Of a stretch of 64,000 nucleotides of DNA, positions 1 to 12,488 are shown piece by piece. The position numbers and the translations under genes are program-made. How positions within the stretch are numbered: the stretch's first letter is position 1; each line of letters opens with the position of its first letter. Below the pieces are notes generated by a model that had not been told where the DNA came from, did not search any database, and saw only the letters and a program-made list of their open reading frames with translations. Origin of the DNA: Euglena gracilis (taxonomy: Eukaryota; Euglenida; Euglenophyceae; Euglenales); NCBI GenBank assembly GCA_039621445.1, contig CP154955.1, positions 17,960,691 through 18,024,690 on the forward strand, in the 5' to 3' direction.

Positions 1-846
1 GTCCTACGCAAAGACACCAGGCTATACCACTGTGCTCCTGTGCGACTGTGCTGCGAGCACTGTGTGGGCGTGTGCGTCCCCTGGCCTTGGGGTCCGATTC
101 TGTGGGCCGGCGGTTGGCAGCCTTCTCCGGGGTCGATCGGCTCTGAGACAAGCCCTGCAGCCGAGCAGCAGGACAATGGGGGGACGGATGGACGACTTGT
201 GCAAGCTTCTTGAAAACCCCCAGCGGGCGGAGGGAGGGTCCCACCCACCGAGCCAGCCTGGCGCGGGACCGCCAGGGGGACCCCCAAAAAATCGGGCCGC
301 CTAAGCCCATTTCCCAGAAACTTTTCGGCACTTCGCGCCGAAACCCACACCCTGGCTTCCGGCTCGGGACTCCTCCGGGACTCCGGGGGGGGGGGTCCGT
401 CCCCAAACCCCCCCCCCAGGGGGTCTTCTGACTTCAACAGAAGCCTGGTCTGGAGCCCCAAACCCTCCCCCCCCCCCCAGTGGAGGGCAGACCCAGTGAG
501 GTGCATTGGTTTCAGACACACAATCTGGGGTGGGGGGGGGGGGCTGCGCGGACTCCCACCCACCCTCCAGGGCGTTGCCACGCCGTTGAGGTTTCCATGT
601 GGAAACCTCACATACCTGAGTTGGCATGTCGGGAATGATCTCGTACTTTCGCAACTTTCACGGATCTTGCCGCAAATTCTGCATGACCAAATATAACGTA
701 CACTATTTTTGTTCTGGGAAAAATATTCATTCAAAACACTTGGGGTCGCCGTTTGACCCCCACTGCCCCAAAAGGGTCGTAACTTCCCAGCCGATGAAAT
801 GGCCACCCTCTTGCCAAGCCAAGGAAATCACCAGGGCCCGAACTTT
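1..846. other. No gene recognised
   Basis: GC-rich then mixed sequence with C and G runs near 360-480 and 525-545. Both strands were read; no stretch resembles a known family or joins convincingly to a neighbouring exon. Confidence 0.5.
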
Positions 847-3712
847 CTTAGGCGGCCGAATTCGCACTAAAGGGTTTTTTCTTTGAAATTGGCGTATTTG
901 CGCAAATTTACAATTTTTACGAAATCTCTGGGACCCAATACCCCGACACACAGAAAACAGTTTATAAACTGTTACACCCCCCTGTTTGAGGGTTGTAACC
1001 CCAGGTGGTTTGGTACGCATGTTGCTCAGCGACTGATGCAAAGAGGGCCAAGGGTGAGACTGGTGCAGACGGATGTGAAACAGGTTGGAAGCACACACCC
1101 GCTGTTGCAACACTTGGAACTGGTGCTGACGTGCTGACTGAACTGGCTGATACCACATACCACAGACCACATACCACAGACTACGTCAGCCAGCCATCAC
1201 GCAATTAATGTATGTTTGTGGGCGCATTTGCGGGCACAAATAACTTTTTGTTTGTGGGCGCAATTGCGCGCACATACCACAAAATGATAAAGTTAAAATG
1301 ACATATTTGAAATAAATTTATTTGTGCGCGCAAATGCGCACCAACATCTTGGGAAACTGGTATGGGGATGGTTTGTGCAATGGGAGGCAACAAACAACAT
1401 GTCTTTGTCAAAGCGCACTGATGAGGACCATGACCCTACGAGGTTTTTGAACGTGATAGGCGTGTTGGTGCGCGCATTTGTGCCCATAAACACAATTATG
1501 TTTGTGGGTGCAAATGCGCGCACCAACATTGAATCATTCACTTCAAAATGGTGCGTTTCAGCAAGCCTTAGCGCACGCAAACAAAATTGTGTTTGTGCGC
1601 GCAAATGCGCGCACCAACACACATCAATTTGCGATACCATCTCCTTGTCCATTACGGCTGGCGAACACAACTCCACATGACAAGCATTGATTTGCATGAC
1701 GATTTCGTGGTGATGAAATTTGTGGTGAGAGGTCGTGTGTAATGTTCACTTGACCACGGCATCTGATGGCGAAAATTTGCCTGCCTTACGTGTGTACATT
1801 TGCACAGCTGTTCCCCGGCCCACACGGCCGTTTGTTTGGGCCTCATCAGTTTGGCAATTATGTGTAATGAATTGATGATGTGCAACGACCTGTGACTGTT
1901 CGACACCTTTTCTGCAACAGTATTGCATTACAAGAAGACAAAATCTGGTACCCAAAACACCCGGGATGTGTCGGGCCGGAGTCCGTTTTCTGATTATTCT
2001 CCACCATTTTTCCCTGAAAAAACGTAAAACACACCAGTTTTTGTGCAAAATTTTTGGGGAGTGATCCCACCGCTTTCATGCCACCAATCCAGTGGTAAAG
2101 GTTCAACAAATCCTTGCACCCAAAATGGCAGGTGTCTGAGGGCTGCCTTTCTCCAGCTGCCGGTTGCCATGCATTGGCACCATGCGTCCCCCCAATCCCC
2201 ACGCCCCAGTCGCGAGGAATAACGTGGCCGCTAAAGCTGGGTGTTGTTGCACTGGGGAGGTCGATTCCAGCCTGGTGGGTGCTGAAGCATCAGCAGCTGA
2301 TGCGGCTGCAACAGTGGAGCCCAGGCCGCAGGCCAGTGGCAGGGCCCTTGGGATCCTAAAATTGGTGCGGCGGACGTCCGCCGTTATCGGGTGGCTGCGC
2401 ACCCACCTTCCATCTTTTGTGGGACCTGTCAATGGACCAGAAACGGCACCCAAATACCATGCACTGGAGGAGATGGTGTAGTCATTTGGGTTGAACCCCC
2501 TTCAGAAGCCACTAAAAGTAGCTGTTGGAGGGCCAAATGAAGCCGCCTTTTATTACTCCATTGGTGGGTCATTTGCGCATCTGCGCGTATCACGTTGCTT
2601 GTGGGCACAAATGCGCAAATGAACCAGATGAAAATTGCGCAAATTTTTTATTGCTGTTCATTTGCGCATTTGCACACACAAACAACGTGATGCGCGCATT
2701 GGCACACATGAACCACATCTGCTGCTGGTGTTTGACAATTGTGTTTCTGCCACACCCTTCTTCTTTGTGTTTATGCGCGCATTTGCGCCCACCAACACAA
2801 ACTGTGTTGGCGGGCGCAAATACGCGCATAAACGTAATTTAATTTGTGTGCGCATTTGCGCACTTAAGCTTGGGTCGTCGACAAACAGTGTGGCAAACCC
2901 ACCAAAATATGTTTCTGGACGGCCCACTGGTCCACGCCGTCACGGCCCCTTTGTCATGCCGTTTATCGATGGCGTCAGTTCATGGGGGCTAAAGCCCCAC
3001 CCTAGAAGTAAAAAAAATTGTGTTTATTTGCGCAAATGCGCGCACCAACATAAATCTGTTTGTGCGAGCATTTGCGCAAATAAACAAAATTTTGTCCTTC
3101 TAGGGTTGGGCTTTTTTTCTGCTGGGTTCTTTGCTACAAAACTGGTTGTGCGGATCCCGGGGTGTAAATTGGGTGGGAGACACCCGTCCCTTTCATTCCC
3201 TGCGGACCCTATTTCTTCCCCTCTGCGCTTCCCTTGCCAAACACCCCGCACTGACCTTCCTTCCCCTGCGTCCTTCCCACCGGCTCGGTCACACCACACC
3301 CACACACCCCGGCACTCCCTCCCCACACTTTAACAAACAATCCCCCACACTCCCCCGCGCCAAGCAAAAAACCCCGCCACAGCCCCCCCCACCCCCGCCG
3401 GCAGCTCGGGGGGCAAGCAACAAGGGCAACACCCAGTCCATTCCTGTTTTTGTTGTGTTTTTTTCCCGCTTCTGGGGGGGGGGGAAGGTTCCGGGGGTTT
3501 CGACATGCAAAGTCCATTTCCGTACCCCCTAAAAACACCATTTTTGCCAAAGTCCCAGGGGTCACACTGCCAAAAACAGAATTTTGCTCATTTTTAGCAC
3601 TCTCTTGTCACCGTGTTTTCAAACCCCCCGTAGCCACACAGCCAAAATCAAAAAAATCAGAAAGTCAAAAGAAATCAAATAAAAAGCTTAAATGCGAATC
3701 GCCGCCTTTGAC
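847..3712. mobile_element. Palindrome-rich element with inverted ends (copy 1)
   Basis: The left end (847-868) begins CTTAGGCGGCCGAATTCGCA. A diverged inverse copy of that end lies at 3686-3710, and a better one at 5399-5422. The interior carries many short palindromes around GCGCAAATGCGC, each usually flanked by TTTGTG or CACCAACA (about 1208-1275, 1320-1345, 1500-1530, 1570-1620, 2565-2690, 2770-2860, 3020-3085). No transposase-like reading frame is visible. The same end sequence bounds the element at 39271-42003, whose internal palindromes differ. Which of the two right ends is the true one is unclear; the boundary is inferred. Confidence 0.45.
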
Positions 3713-6700
3713 AGTGTGCCACCTGGGGTGGTCTCAGTGTGAACTTGGCAATCTCTCCAACCCTCCAACGCATTTCCTTGCAAGAAGCAACAATCTCTCA
3801 AAAACACCATGAAGCACCATTGTTGGATCATCTGGGACCCAAAAAAACTTGAGGCCTAACCCCCCCCCCCCGCCCGGTTCAGAAAATTCCTTTTTCCGGC
3901 CACTACCTCTTTCCAGCCAGTCTGCTGGACCCGTGATCGTTAAGGAATTCCTGCTGGCAAGGCATGGCAACCCTCCCATTGCGCCTGCGACCATGTGAAC
4001 CTGCCCATGTGAAACCAGAGTCTCAGGAGAGGGCAACCCACTGCCCATCCGGGGGGGGGGGGGGGGGAATCAAATCATGCCCCCCCTGACTGGATGACCC
4101 CCGGGGGGGGGGGGGGGGCCAGCCACCCCGGCTGGTTATTTGAGGGGACCGGCCAACCAACAGAAGACGTGGCTGAAAAACAAACCCACCCAAGCGGATG
4201 CATCCTCTCCCGATGAAGCCTGAACATCCAGGGACCATTTCCCCGCGCACATCTCCCACAGGACACAGGAACAGACGTGCCCGGCAAATGGATTCCAATC
4301 TAACAACAGCTCGCCCAAACCAGGGAGCACGCGGCTAGTGACAACACGGGGCCCTCCGGGCTGGGGGGTCCCAACTACGGTATTCACGCACCCCCCCCCG
4401 CACCGCGTCCAGGGTCCCCCGGATCGGTCACCGCCAAGCTGAGGGCCAGCTTCGCCAGCCGGGAATCCCGGCATCGCTTCAGCACTGCCCCTCCCCTTCC
4501 CTTCCATTTGGATAGGTGCTGCACCAGATGCCCAGGCCTGTCCCCCCTTGCTGACGCTGCACCCCTACCCCCCCCCAATACTCAAACACCACTTCCGGTC
4601 CGGGGGTTGAAGGGTATCACCCGCTAAGGGGAAGGGCCACGAACACTACCCCCGGGGGGGCACCCTTCCCCCCCCCGTAGGGGGCGGTGGGGGAGGGGGG
4701 GTACCCACTCCAAACCCGCAAGGGACCCCCAGCTCCCCCCGCCGGGGCCGGCCAAGCCCAGGCGGGTAACCACGGTGTCCATGTGACGGCGGAGAGATGG
4801 CCACGTACACCTGTGCCATACCACGATTTCCAAGGTGGAAGGTCACCGGGTGTCACGCTGTGGTGAACGGAAGAGTGATGGGCGCACCGCACGGCGGGCG
4901 CCCCCCATTGGCACAAACCCTCTCCGTCACAGCGCGCAGCGGCGTTTTCAGCTTTTTCCGCTGCGGCTGGGGTGCCAGGCACTTGCGGCAATGCCACCGC
5001 TGCACCCCCGGTGCGGCAGCACCGTTTCTCACGCCATTTCCAATGCAACAAGCAGTCTGGCAAAACCCAGGACGCACACCGCCGGCAGCTCGGGATACCC
5101 AGGGAAACAGCCGAAATGAGCAACAAGGGCAGCAAAGGTCCCATTCCATTCCTGTTTTTGTTTTTTTTTTTTCCCGCTTCTAGGGGGGGAAGGTTCCGGG
5201 GGTTTCGACATGCAAAGTCCATTTCCGTATCCCCTAAAACACCATTTTTGCCAAAGTCCCAGGGGTCACACTGCCAAAAACAGAATTTTGCTCACTTTTA
5301 GAACTCTCTTGTCACCGTGTTTTCAAACCCCCCGTAGCCACACAGCCAAAATCAAAAAAATCAGAAATTTGCGCAAATGCTCAAATCAACATAAAAAAGC
5401 TTAAGTGCGAATCCGGCCTAAGGCTTTGACAGTGCTGCCACCTGGGTGTGGTCTCGCTCACGTGTGATAACTTCTTGGGGGGGTTATGTGACAGGTCTTG
5501 CGCAATCTCTCCAACATTGTCACTGGCTCAGAGGCATTTCCTTGCAAGAAGCAACAATCTCTCACAAACACCACGAAGCACCATTGTTGGATCATCTGGG
5601 ACACAAAAAAACTTGAGGCCTAAGCCCCGCCGCCCGGTTCAGAAAATTCCTTTTTCCGGCCACTACCTCTTTCCAGCCAGTCTGCTGGACCCGTGATCGT
5701 TAAGGTATTCCTGCTGGCAGGAAGTGCAAGCTTGCATCGGGTTTGCACTCAGGCGACGATGGCAACCCTCCCATTTGAAATGCCTGCTGCCCATTCAGTG
5801 AGAGAGCTACCAGCTCTGCCAAACCGGTCGATAAATTTGGCCCAACCCCACTTCCGGGGGGGGGGGGGGAAATCATCCAGCAGTTTTTTCCAGCCCCTGA
5901 GCTGGATGCCCCCCTCGGGGGGGGCCGCCAAATGACACCCTGCGGAATACTTAACTGGGGAGGGGTGGGACCGGCCAACCAACGTTATTTTTTAGCCCCC
6001 AGAGGTCTGCTGAAATTTATCAGATAAGCTGGATGCATCCAGCTTTTTGGCACACCGGATGCAGGGCGCCAAACTGTGAGCTCCTGAAACACAGTGAACC
6101 CCAAAAAGATGGATTTCGGCCGAAGCCCAATCCTCCCGATAGCCTCACCCAGGAAGGGTTTTCGCCAACCTTGATTATGGATATCCTCTTGTAACCCCCG
6201 CCCCATGGAACTGCCAGGGAGCACAGCCGGCTCGTAGGCGACAACACGGTGGCACTTTTGACATTTTATCGGGGGCCGGGGGGTCCCCTACAAATTCACA
6301 GCAATTCACAACACACCTCCTTCGGGGGCTTCCCCGCGTCGCTGGTCCCCGCGACGCGGTCCAGCAGCCCCCGGAACGCCTCGTCGCGTCGCTTCCGCTC
6401 CAGGTCCCCCAAGCGGTACTTCGCCAGCCGGGAATCCACAGCCGGCGTTCGGCTTCAGCACTGCCGCCCCCCCCCCTTCAATAATACATCCACCAGATGG
6501 TAGGCCTGTAGTAGGCCACAAATTTGCTGCCTGCCACCCCCCCCCCAATCAATGCCCAGCAATCACCAACCTTCTTCCTGTCCTCTGACTGCTCTGATTG
6601 GGGGTGAGCCCGGCTACCCGGGGAATGGCGAACGTTACTGGGCTTGACACCGGGGGGGGGGGGGTAAGATGGACACGCTCTTCCAAGAGGGAAAGAGGGG

Positions 6701-7240
6701 AGGTCCCCACCCCAACACCGCAGGCCGGGGCCACGAACACCTTCAGCTCCGCCAGCCCCGCTAGGCGGTCCCCGCCGGGGGGCGGCGGCCAACGGCGGGG
6801 CCACCCCCACCCCCGAGACGTCATCACACGCCAGCGAGGCCAAGCCCAGGCGGCAGCACTGTCAAAGCACCAACCCGGGTGACTTCCTTGGTTTGGGAAG
6901 GTGGCCACTTCATTGGCTGGTACCAAGTGTTTTTCAATATTTTTCCAGAACGGAAGAAGTACATGGGTGTACCTGTGTGTACTGGGGAGACACCCGCAAC
7001 GACCGGCCGCCGCCCCACCATTGGCACAAAACGGCTGCTCCGTCACAGCGCGCAGCAGCTCCTCATGCACCCGCTGGTCCAGCTTGCGGGTCTCGTGGCG
7101 GCAGAGCCCCGGCTGGCCCGGCCGGAAGGGCGTCATTCTCACTTGCCCAACCCACCCAAGAAGTTGCGTTGCAAGGGGAAATGTCTCACCAAGGCGACAA
7201 TTTCCAATGCAACAAGCCAGTCGGTCCCAGGCCAGGAGAC
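3397..7240. repeat. Tandem duplication, two units of about 1.7 and 2.15 kb
   Basis: Unit A (3397-5090) and unit B (5091-7240) share long matching blocks in the same order. Examples are the block around the TTTCGACATGCAAAGTCC motif (3500 and 5200), the CCTTTTTCCGGCCACTACC block (3890 and 5650), the GACCGGCCAACCAAC block (4150 and 5970), and the GTCACAGCGCGCAGC block (4925 and 7040). Unit B holds the last two exons of the FHA-protein gene in usable form. Unit A holds only a broken version, so A looks like the decayed copy. Confidence 0.7.
4395..4480 (-). pseudogene. Decayed copy of the last exon of the FHA-protein gene
   Basis: On the minus strand this stretch reads DSRLAK and then diverges (LALSLAV), whereas the functional-looking copy at 6296-6442 reads [20 protein letters not shown]. 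It occupies the matching position in unit A of the 3397-7240 duplication. The coil-forming charged pattern is lost and the matching upstream exon (near 4925) is scrambled, so this is a gene fragment left by the duplication. Confidence 0.5.
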
Positions 7241-10200
7241 AACGTTCAGGGTGGTACCGACTACCCCCCCCCAAGTGGGAAGTGATCGCCAAACAGATCA
7301 GCCCGTTCAGGATCTCCGCAGCTTCACAACATACCGACAGGTCTGGGACCAAACACTCTGACAGTTTCCCACGCAAGACCCGGGCAATTTCTTGGGCGTA
7401 AAAACTTAATGGGGTGGGGTGGGTGGGAACCTCATGGCTCTAGGTAGTGTAAGACCTGGCTACCTTCAGAATTCACCCGCAGAGAATGGTATGTTATGGG
7501 ACTCCCAGAGAATCACCATTCTGTGCCGAGATTCCGTTGATGGGGAGAGAGTTGGTGCCTTCCTGTACAGCTTTTCCGACAAGAAAGCAGGTATCAGCTA
7601 AATTTTGGCCATTAGTGTGAGGGGGGACACCCAAAATGCAGGGTGGCAAAATGCAGCGTTGCGGCGGCGGTCCCTGGGTAGGCGGGCTGGAGCAGGGTCC
7701 TTGCCATCGACAGCCATTCCCGAAGCGCGTTGCTCTCGCTCGGCTTGGGTTCCTCGGGTGCTACCTCGCCTCCATCCCGTTGCTCAACAACACATCGGGA
7801 GCTCAGTAATAAAAGCCAGGCTGTCACATTCCTCAACAGTCAGTCATTTCTGACCAAAACCCCCCCAAAAAACAATGGATGGGTTCAACGGACAACTGCC
7901 AAGTGACGAGATGCCCCACACCCCCTTGAGGAGCCTCCGCTGGGTTTCATGGCCTTCAGACCCTGGGAGGGACGTGCCCACTTCTGGCAAAGCAGGGGGG
8001 GACACAGATCCACACGATCCAGACAATCCAGACGAAGCAAGCACAGACTCCACAGAGATTTGGATTTGACGTTGTTTTGATTTGATGTTCAATGACGGCT
8101 GCGCCTGGATTGTTTTCGACTTGACCGACTTAATAGAGGAAAAAGGTCTGCCAGGGCTGCGAAGGCCTGGTCGGACTCCCCACCTGGGAGGTGGGGGGGG
8201 GGCGAAGGCGCCGGAGGAAAAATTTGCTGAAGGAAAACATTGAACAAAAAATGGGCGCCACCAAAAATACAGGAAGGCCGTGAAGGGGGGGTATTCGACC
8301 CCCCCCACCACCCAACACCCATAGGGTTGGGGGGATTCCCGTTCAGCCCTGCTGATGGGGGAGGCAGCGGATCAGCTGCCTCCCCAGCGAGCATAAGAGC
8401 ATGCCCCCCCCCCCCCGTCCTGTGGCAGTCCCCCAGTCCCTCCGACGCCCGTCCCCCACCCCCACTGACAGCCATGGGTGGCGGCTCCCCGCCACTGCTC
8501 TCCGCTTCCACCGCCCGCGGCCGCTTGGGCTCCGGGGTCTCGGACTGGGGGTCGCCCGCCGGCCGCTTCTGCGCCCGGCTGGGGGTGCCGTCGGCCCGGG
8601 CGGGAGACTGTGGTGCCTTGTGGCAGGGGAAGGTTCTCTCAGGGTGCCACAGACCGGAGGAGAGGGGGGTCTCCCCTCCAACGTGTACCTGCGCCCGAAA
8701 TCGCTGGTGTGGCTGCAAATCGTGAGCAAACCTGGCTTCTTGTCCAACCAGACACACAACGACACGCACACGCACACACACGCACGCACACACACATACG
8801 CAAACACATACACACAAACAAACAAACGTACACAAAAAGAATAGAGTCGCCCCCCCCCCAGGAACCTGACAGGTCGACGGCTGTCGAGACCCTGCTGGTT
8901 TCCTGGGTCCCCTCCAGGGAACTTCAGCGGAAATTCCTCCTGACAAGTTGGCCAGTACCGGGACCCTGACCATCTCCCCAGGGCTATGGAAACATGGCAA
9001 ACCGGTGTGGGGGGGGGATTGGAGGACCGCCCCTTTCGCCTGCGGGGCTGGAGTCGCCTGCCAGGGGGCCGTCCGCGGCACGTTCCGCCGGCCCGTTCGG
9101 TGCCATCTCTGGGGGTGGGGCTGCAGACGGCTGCGGGTGGTTGGGCGGCACCGCTGTCGTGAGAGCCACCTCCGGGGGATTCCTAACAGCCCAACTCCAG
9201 AGGCAGGGGATAGACAAGGGGGATGGGGAGGCGAGGCCCGGGGCGAGGGAATTTCTGTGCCCCCACCCCTTGGGCAAGGCCAGACAATGTGCCTCCCAAT
9301 GGGCGTTGGCACGGAGGGCTGGGTCGAAGACATTCCGGAGTCTTCAAAGCTGTCGGGTACGGCGAGGAGACACATTTTGCCATTGCATTCGGACACGTGT
9401 GAAACCCACCGAGGGCAGCGTTGCCGCCGCTGGCTTTTCTCAGCCTCGGCATCGCCCCTGTCCTCCCGTGGGGCTGATGGCTGGCTGCAGGCACCGGCGT
9501 CCAGCGGGAGGCAGAGAGCAACCATGCTTGTGCTTACCAACCGGGGGGGGGAGGGGGGTGGGTGCTATAGGGTGCCTGCCCCTAGCAAGCACCCCCCCCC
9601 CCCGGGGATAGGGGTCCGGGGGGGACCCAGAAAATTTTCATTGAAAATGGCCTTTTCCGGGCCCCCGGCGCCTTCGGCGCCAGGGTTGGAGGGGGGTGCC
9701 TGCTAGGGGCCAGGCACTCCCCAAAACCCTACCCCCCCCCCCCCCGTGGGGGGGGGGGTCGGATCGGGTGCTATGGGGTGCCTGCCCCTAGCACCCCCCC
9801 CTGTGGGGTAGGCACCCGACTAAGCACAAGCCTGAGAGCAACCCTCCTCCCCCCGGACAAACTACCACCTTACAATTACAGGGCAGCAAAAACGGAGGCC
9901 CAGACAACTCAGCCTACTGTGACAGGTTGGGGGGCACCGGGAACCCTGACAGTTTCGAGAAAGGTTTGCACTGCAGGTTAGGACGTCTGCCCGTTCCAGG
10001 TTTGGTGTTGGGCAGACAAGGGCCCAAAGATTGCGTCACTATTGTTCCCCGTTATTCAGCACAATTGCGACGGGTCGACCGGTTCCCTGGGTTTTTCCAT
10101 CACATTAGGGTACTGCCCCTGGAAAACTGTACAGCGCCCACAGGCCAACGCCTCCCTCCGGCCGTCTCCCTGGCTGCGCCTCACCACGGTGGGAAGCCGG

Positions 10201-12457
10201 GCCTGGCTGCCGGGCTGCCCCGCCCCCCTCGGTCTGGGCGGCGGCAGGCGGGGTGGCCCCGGGGCCGCCCCCATCGCTGACTGATGGCACACAGTGGCGG
10301 GCACTCGCCTTCCCCTCACCCAGAGCAGTGGCGTGGCCAAAATGACCAGCAAATTTTTGGGCGAAATTTTGCTAAAAAAAATGCCACGGGAAAATTTTCG
10401 GCGCAAGCTGGCCAGGAAAATCTTTTCACCTTGGGGTTGTGTGCATCCCCTGGCTCCCTTTGCGGGTGCAAATGGCATATACGCGGCAATTTTTTCAACC
10501 TGCCCGCCCCTCCTCCACAATTGTTGACCCCCTTCTGCTGCCAACCACAAGTCCTGATAGTTCGAAAAAAGGAGAGTCTGGGGTTTAAGTGTGGGTTCCC
10601 CTTCAAGGATGTCAGCAAACAGAAACGCCACAGCCCGCGGATGAAAGAGGCCCGCACACCTCCCCCCGGCACGAGGGTTGAATACCTTCACAGCGGACAC
10701 TATAACCCGGCCCGGCAGGGAGGCTGACTGTCCCTGGTCTCCAAACACGATGATGACCAGGGAACGCCCCCCACCCCCGGCCTGCGGTCGGCTTCACTAC
10801 GGGCGAGGTCCCACCGCCGACCGTAAGTGAGAGCCCGGCCGCCCATCGTTGCCCGCCCCTGCCGCCTCGACTTCGGCCCCGGCCCCGGCCTCCTCCGTCG
10901 CCGCCCGCCCCCGCTCTTCCTCACGCCGCCGCTCCAGCTCCTGCTCCCGCTCCCGGGCCAGCCGCTCCAGCCGCTGGCAGGAGACGCCCGCCCTAAGCCT
11001 GGTCGTGACCCAACGGGGGGATGCGTACCCCCTCCAGCGATGGCCCGGTGGACTTGGCCGGCCAATCCTGGCGAATTGATAAGATACCCCTCATTAAACT
11101 GATAAAACACCACAGAAGGCTCCCCAGTGAAGAGAGGGGGGGTTACTGCTATCCAGGTGGTTGATCGACTAGTCGGTCAACCGAGTTTCAATCCCCTTTG
11201 TGTGCAACTGTTCGGAGGGCCCGGAGGGAAATAAAGAATCCCTTGTGTCGCATATGCTGTTTTGTTACATATGCGTAAAAGTAACCATGTTGCGCTTTGT
11301 TAAAAAATTATGTTGCGCTTTCATGCAGTGGCTAGTCGACCGACTAGTCAATCAACTAGTCCATCGACAAGCCAGTGCCCCCCCACACTAATGCTTGGGC
11401 CCAATTAAAACGAACACCCCCCCCCAATTATGAATGCCTCTCATACAAAACAACACATTGGTGGATTTCCGCGGACCCAGAAGAAGTGGGTGGGCCAAGT
11501 GCAGAACTAAAGCGTTCAGGCAGGAAATAAAAATGAAACACAAGCGAATGGATGAGACCGAACAAATGATGTGATATGGTGTCATGGGACCTTCACAAAA
11601 ATACCAACCGTCTTGAAGAAGGGGGGGATCACCATTTCAAGCATACGGTGGAACGAAACCAACCGAGCGTGACCCATAGCTCTCACTGAGGACCCAGAGC
11701 CCCTCTCAAGCCAGTGTGACACGGGGGGGCGGGTCCAAGACCCAACAGGGCGGCGGCCGCCTCGGCCCAACTCCAGCCGCTCCATCCGCTCCTCCTCCTC
11801 TCGCTCCTGCTCTTCCCGGCGCCGGGCCTCCTCCGCCTGCCGCTCCCGCTCCTCCCGCTCCCGTCGCGCGCGCTCCTCCGCCTCCTTGGCCTTCGCCTGG
11901 TCCTTCTCCGCGGGCGTGGGGGGGGGGTGGGGGTGCCCGATGGAGCAAACAGATGCCCGCCTGTGATTGCAAATCTACCAAACTATATATATAATATAAA
12001 AATATATATTATAATATACATATATATGTATATATATGTATTTGTAGGGATATATATTATATATAATATATATACATATATATGGCAGCAAGCTACTACT
12101 TGGCCCCCCGGGGCAGTCAATTTTTTTGTGTTAATGATGGAATAGGGTTAGGTGCGCGATTTAGGGTTAGGGTTAGGCTTAACTTGTACACCTAACACCC
12201 GTCTATAAGTTAGGCCTAACCCTAACCCTAAGTCGCGCACCTAACCCTATTCCATCATTAACGCAAAAAAAACAACAACTATTTTGACCCCCTGGAGCTA
12301 CCACTTGCCCCCCCCAGGGGGGCCAAGTAGTAGCTTGCTGCCATATATATACATATACATACATACATACGTATATATACATATACATACATACATATAT
12401 ATACATACACATATATGTATATTTCTATGTATATATATCTATATATATATGTATATT

Positions 12458-12488
<31 letters not shown>

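Noticed and set aside
2164-2481. Plus-strand open frame of 105 codons, rich in Ala and Pro
   Set aside because: It lies inside a palindrome-rich element, matches no family I know and has no partner exons. Open frames of this size are common in such GC-rich DNA.
12160-12235. Internal telomere (TTAGGG repeats)
   Set aside because: Only two to three units, present as inverse arms of a foldback element with a second copy elsewhere. It is part of that element, not a chromosome end.
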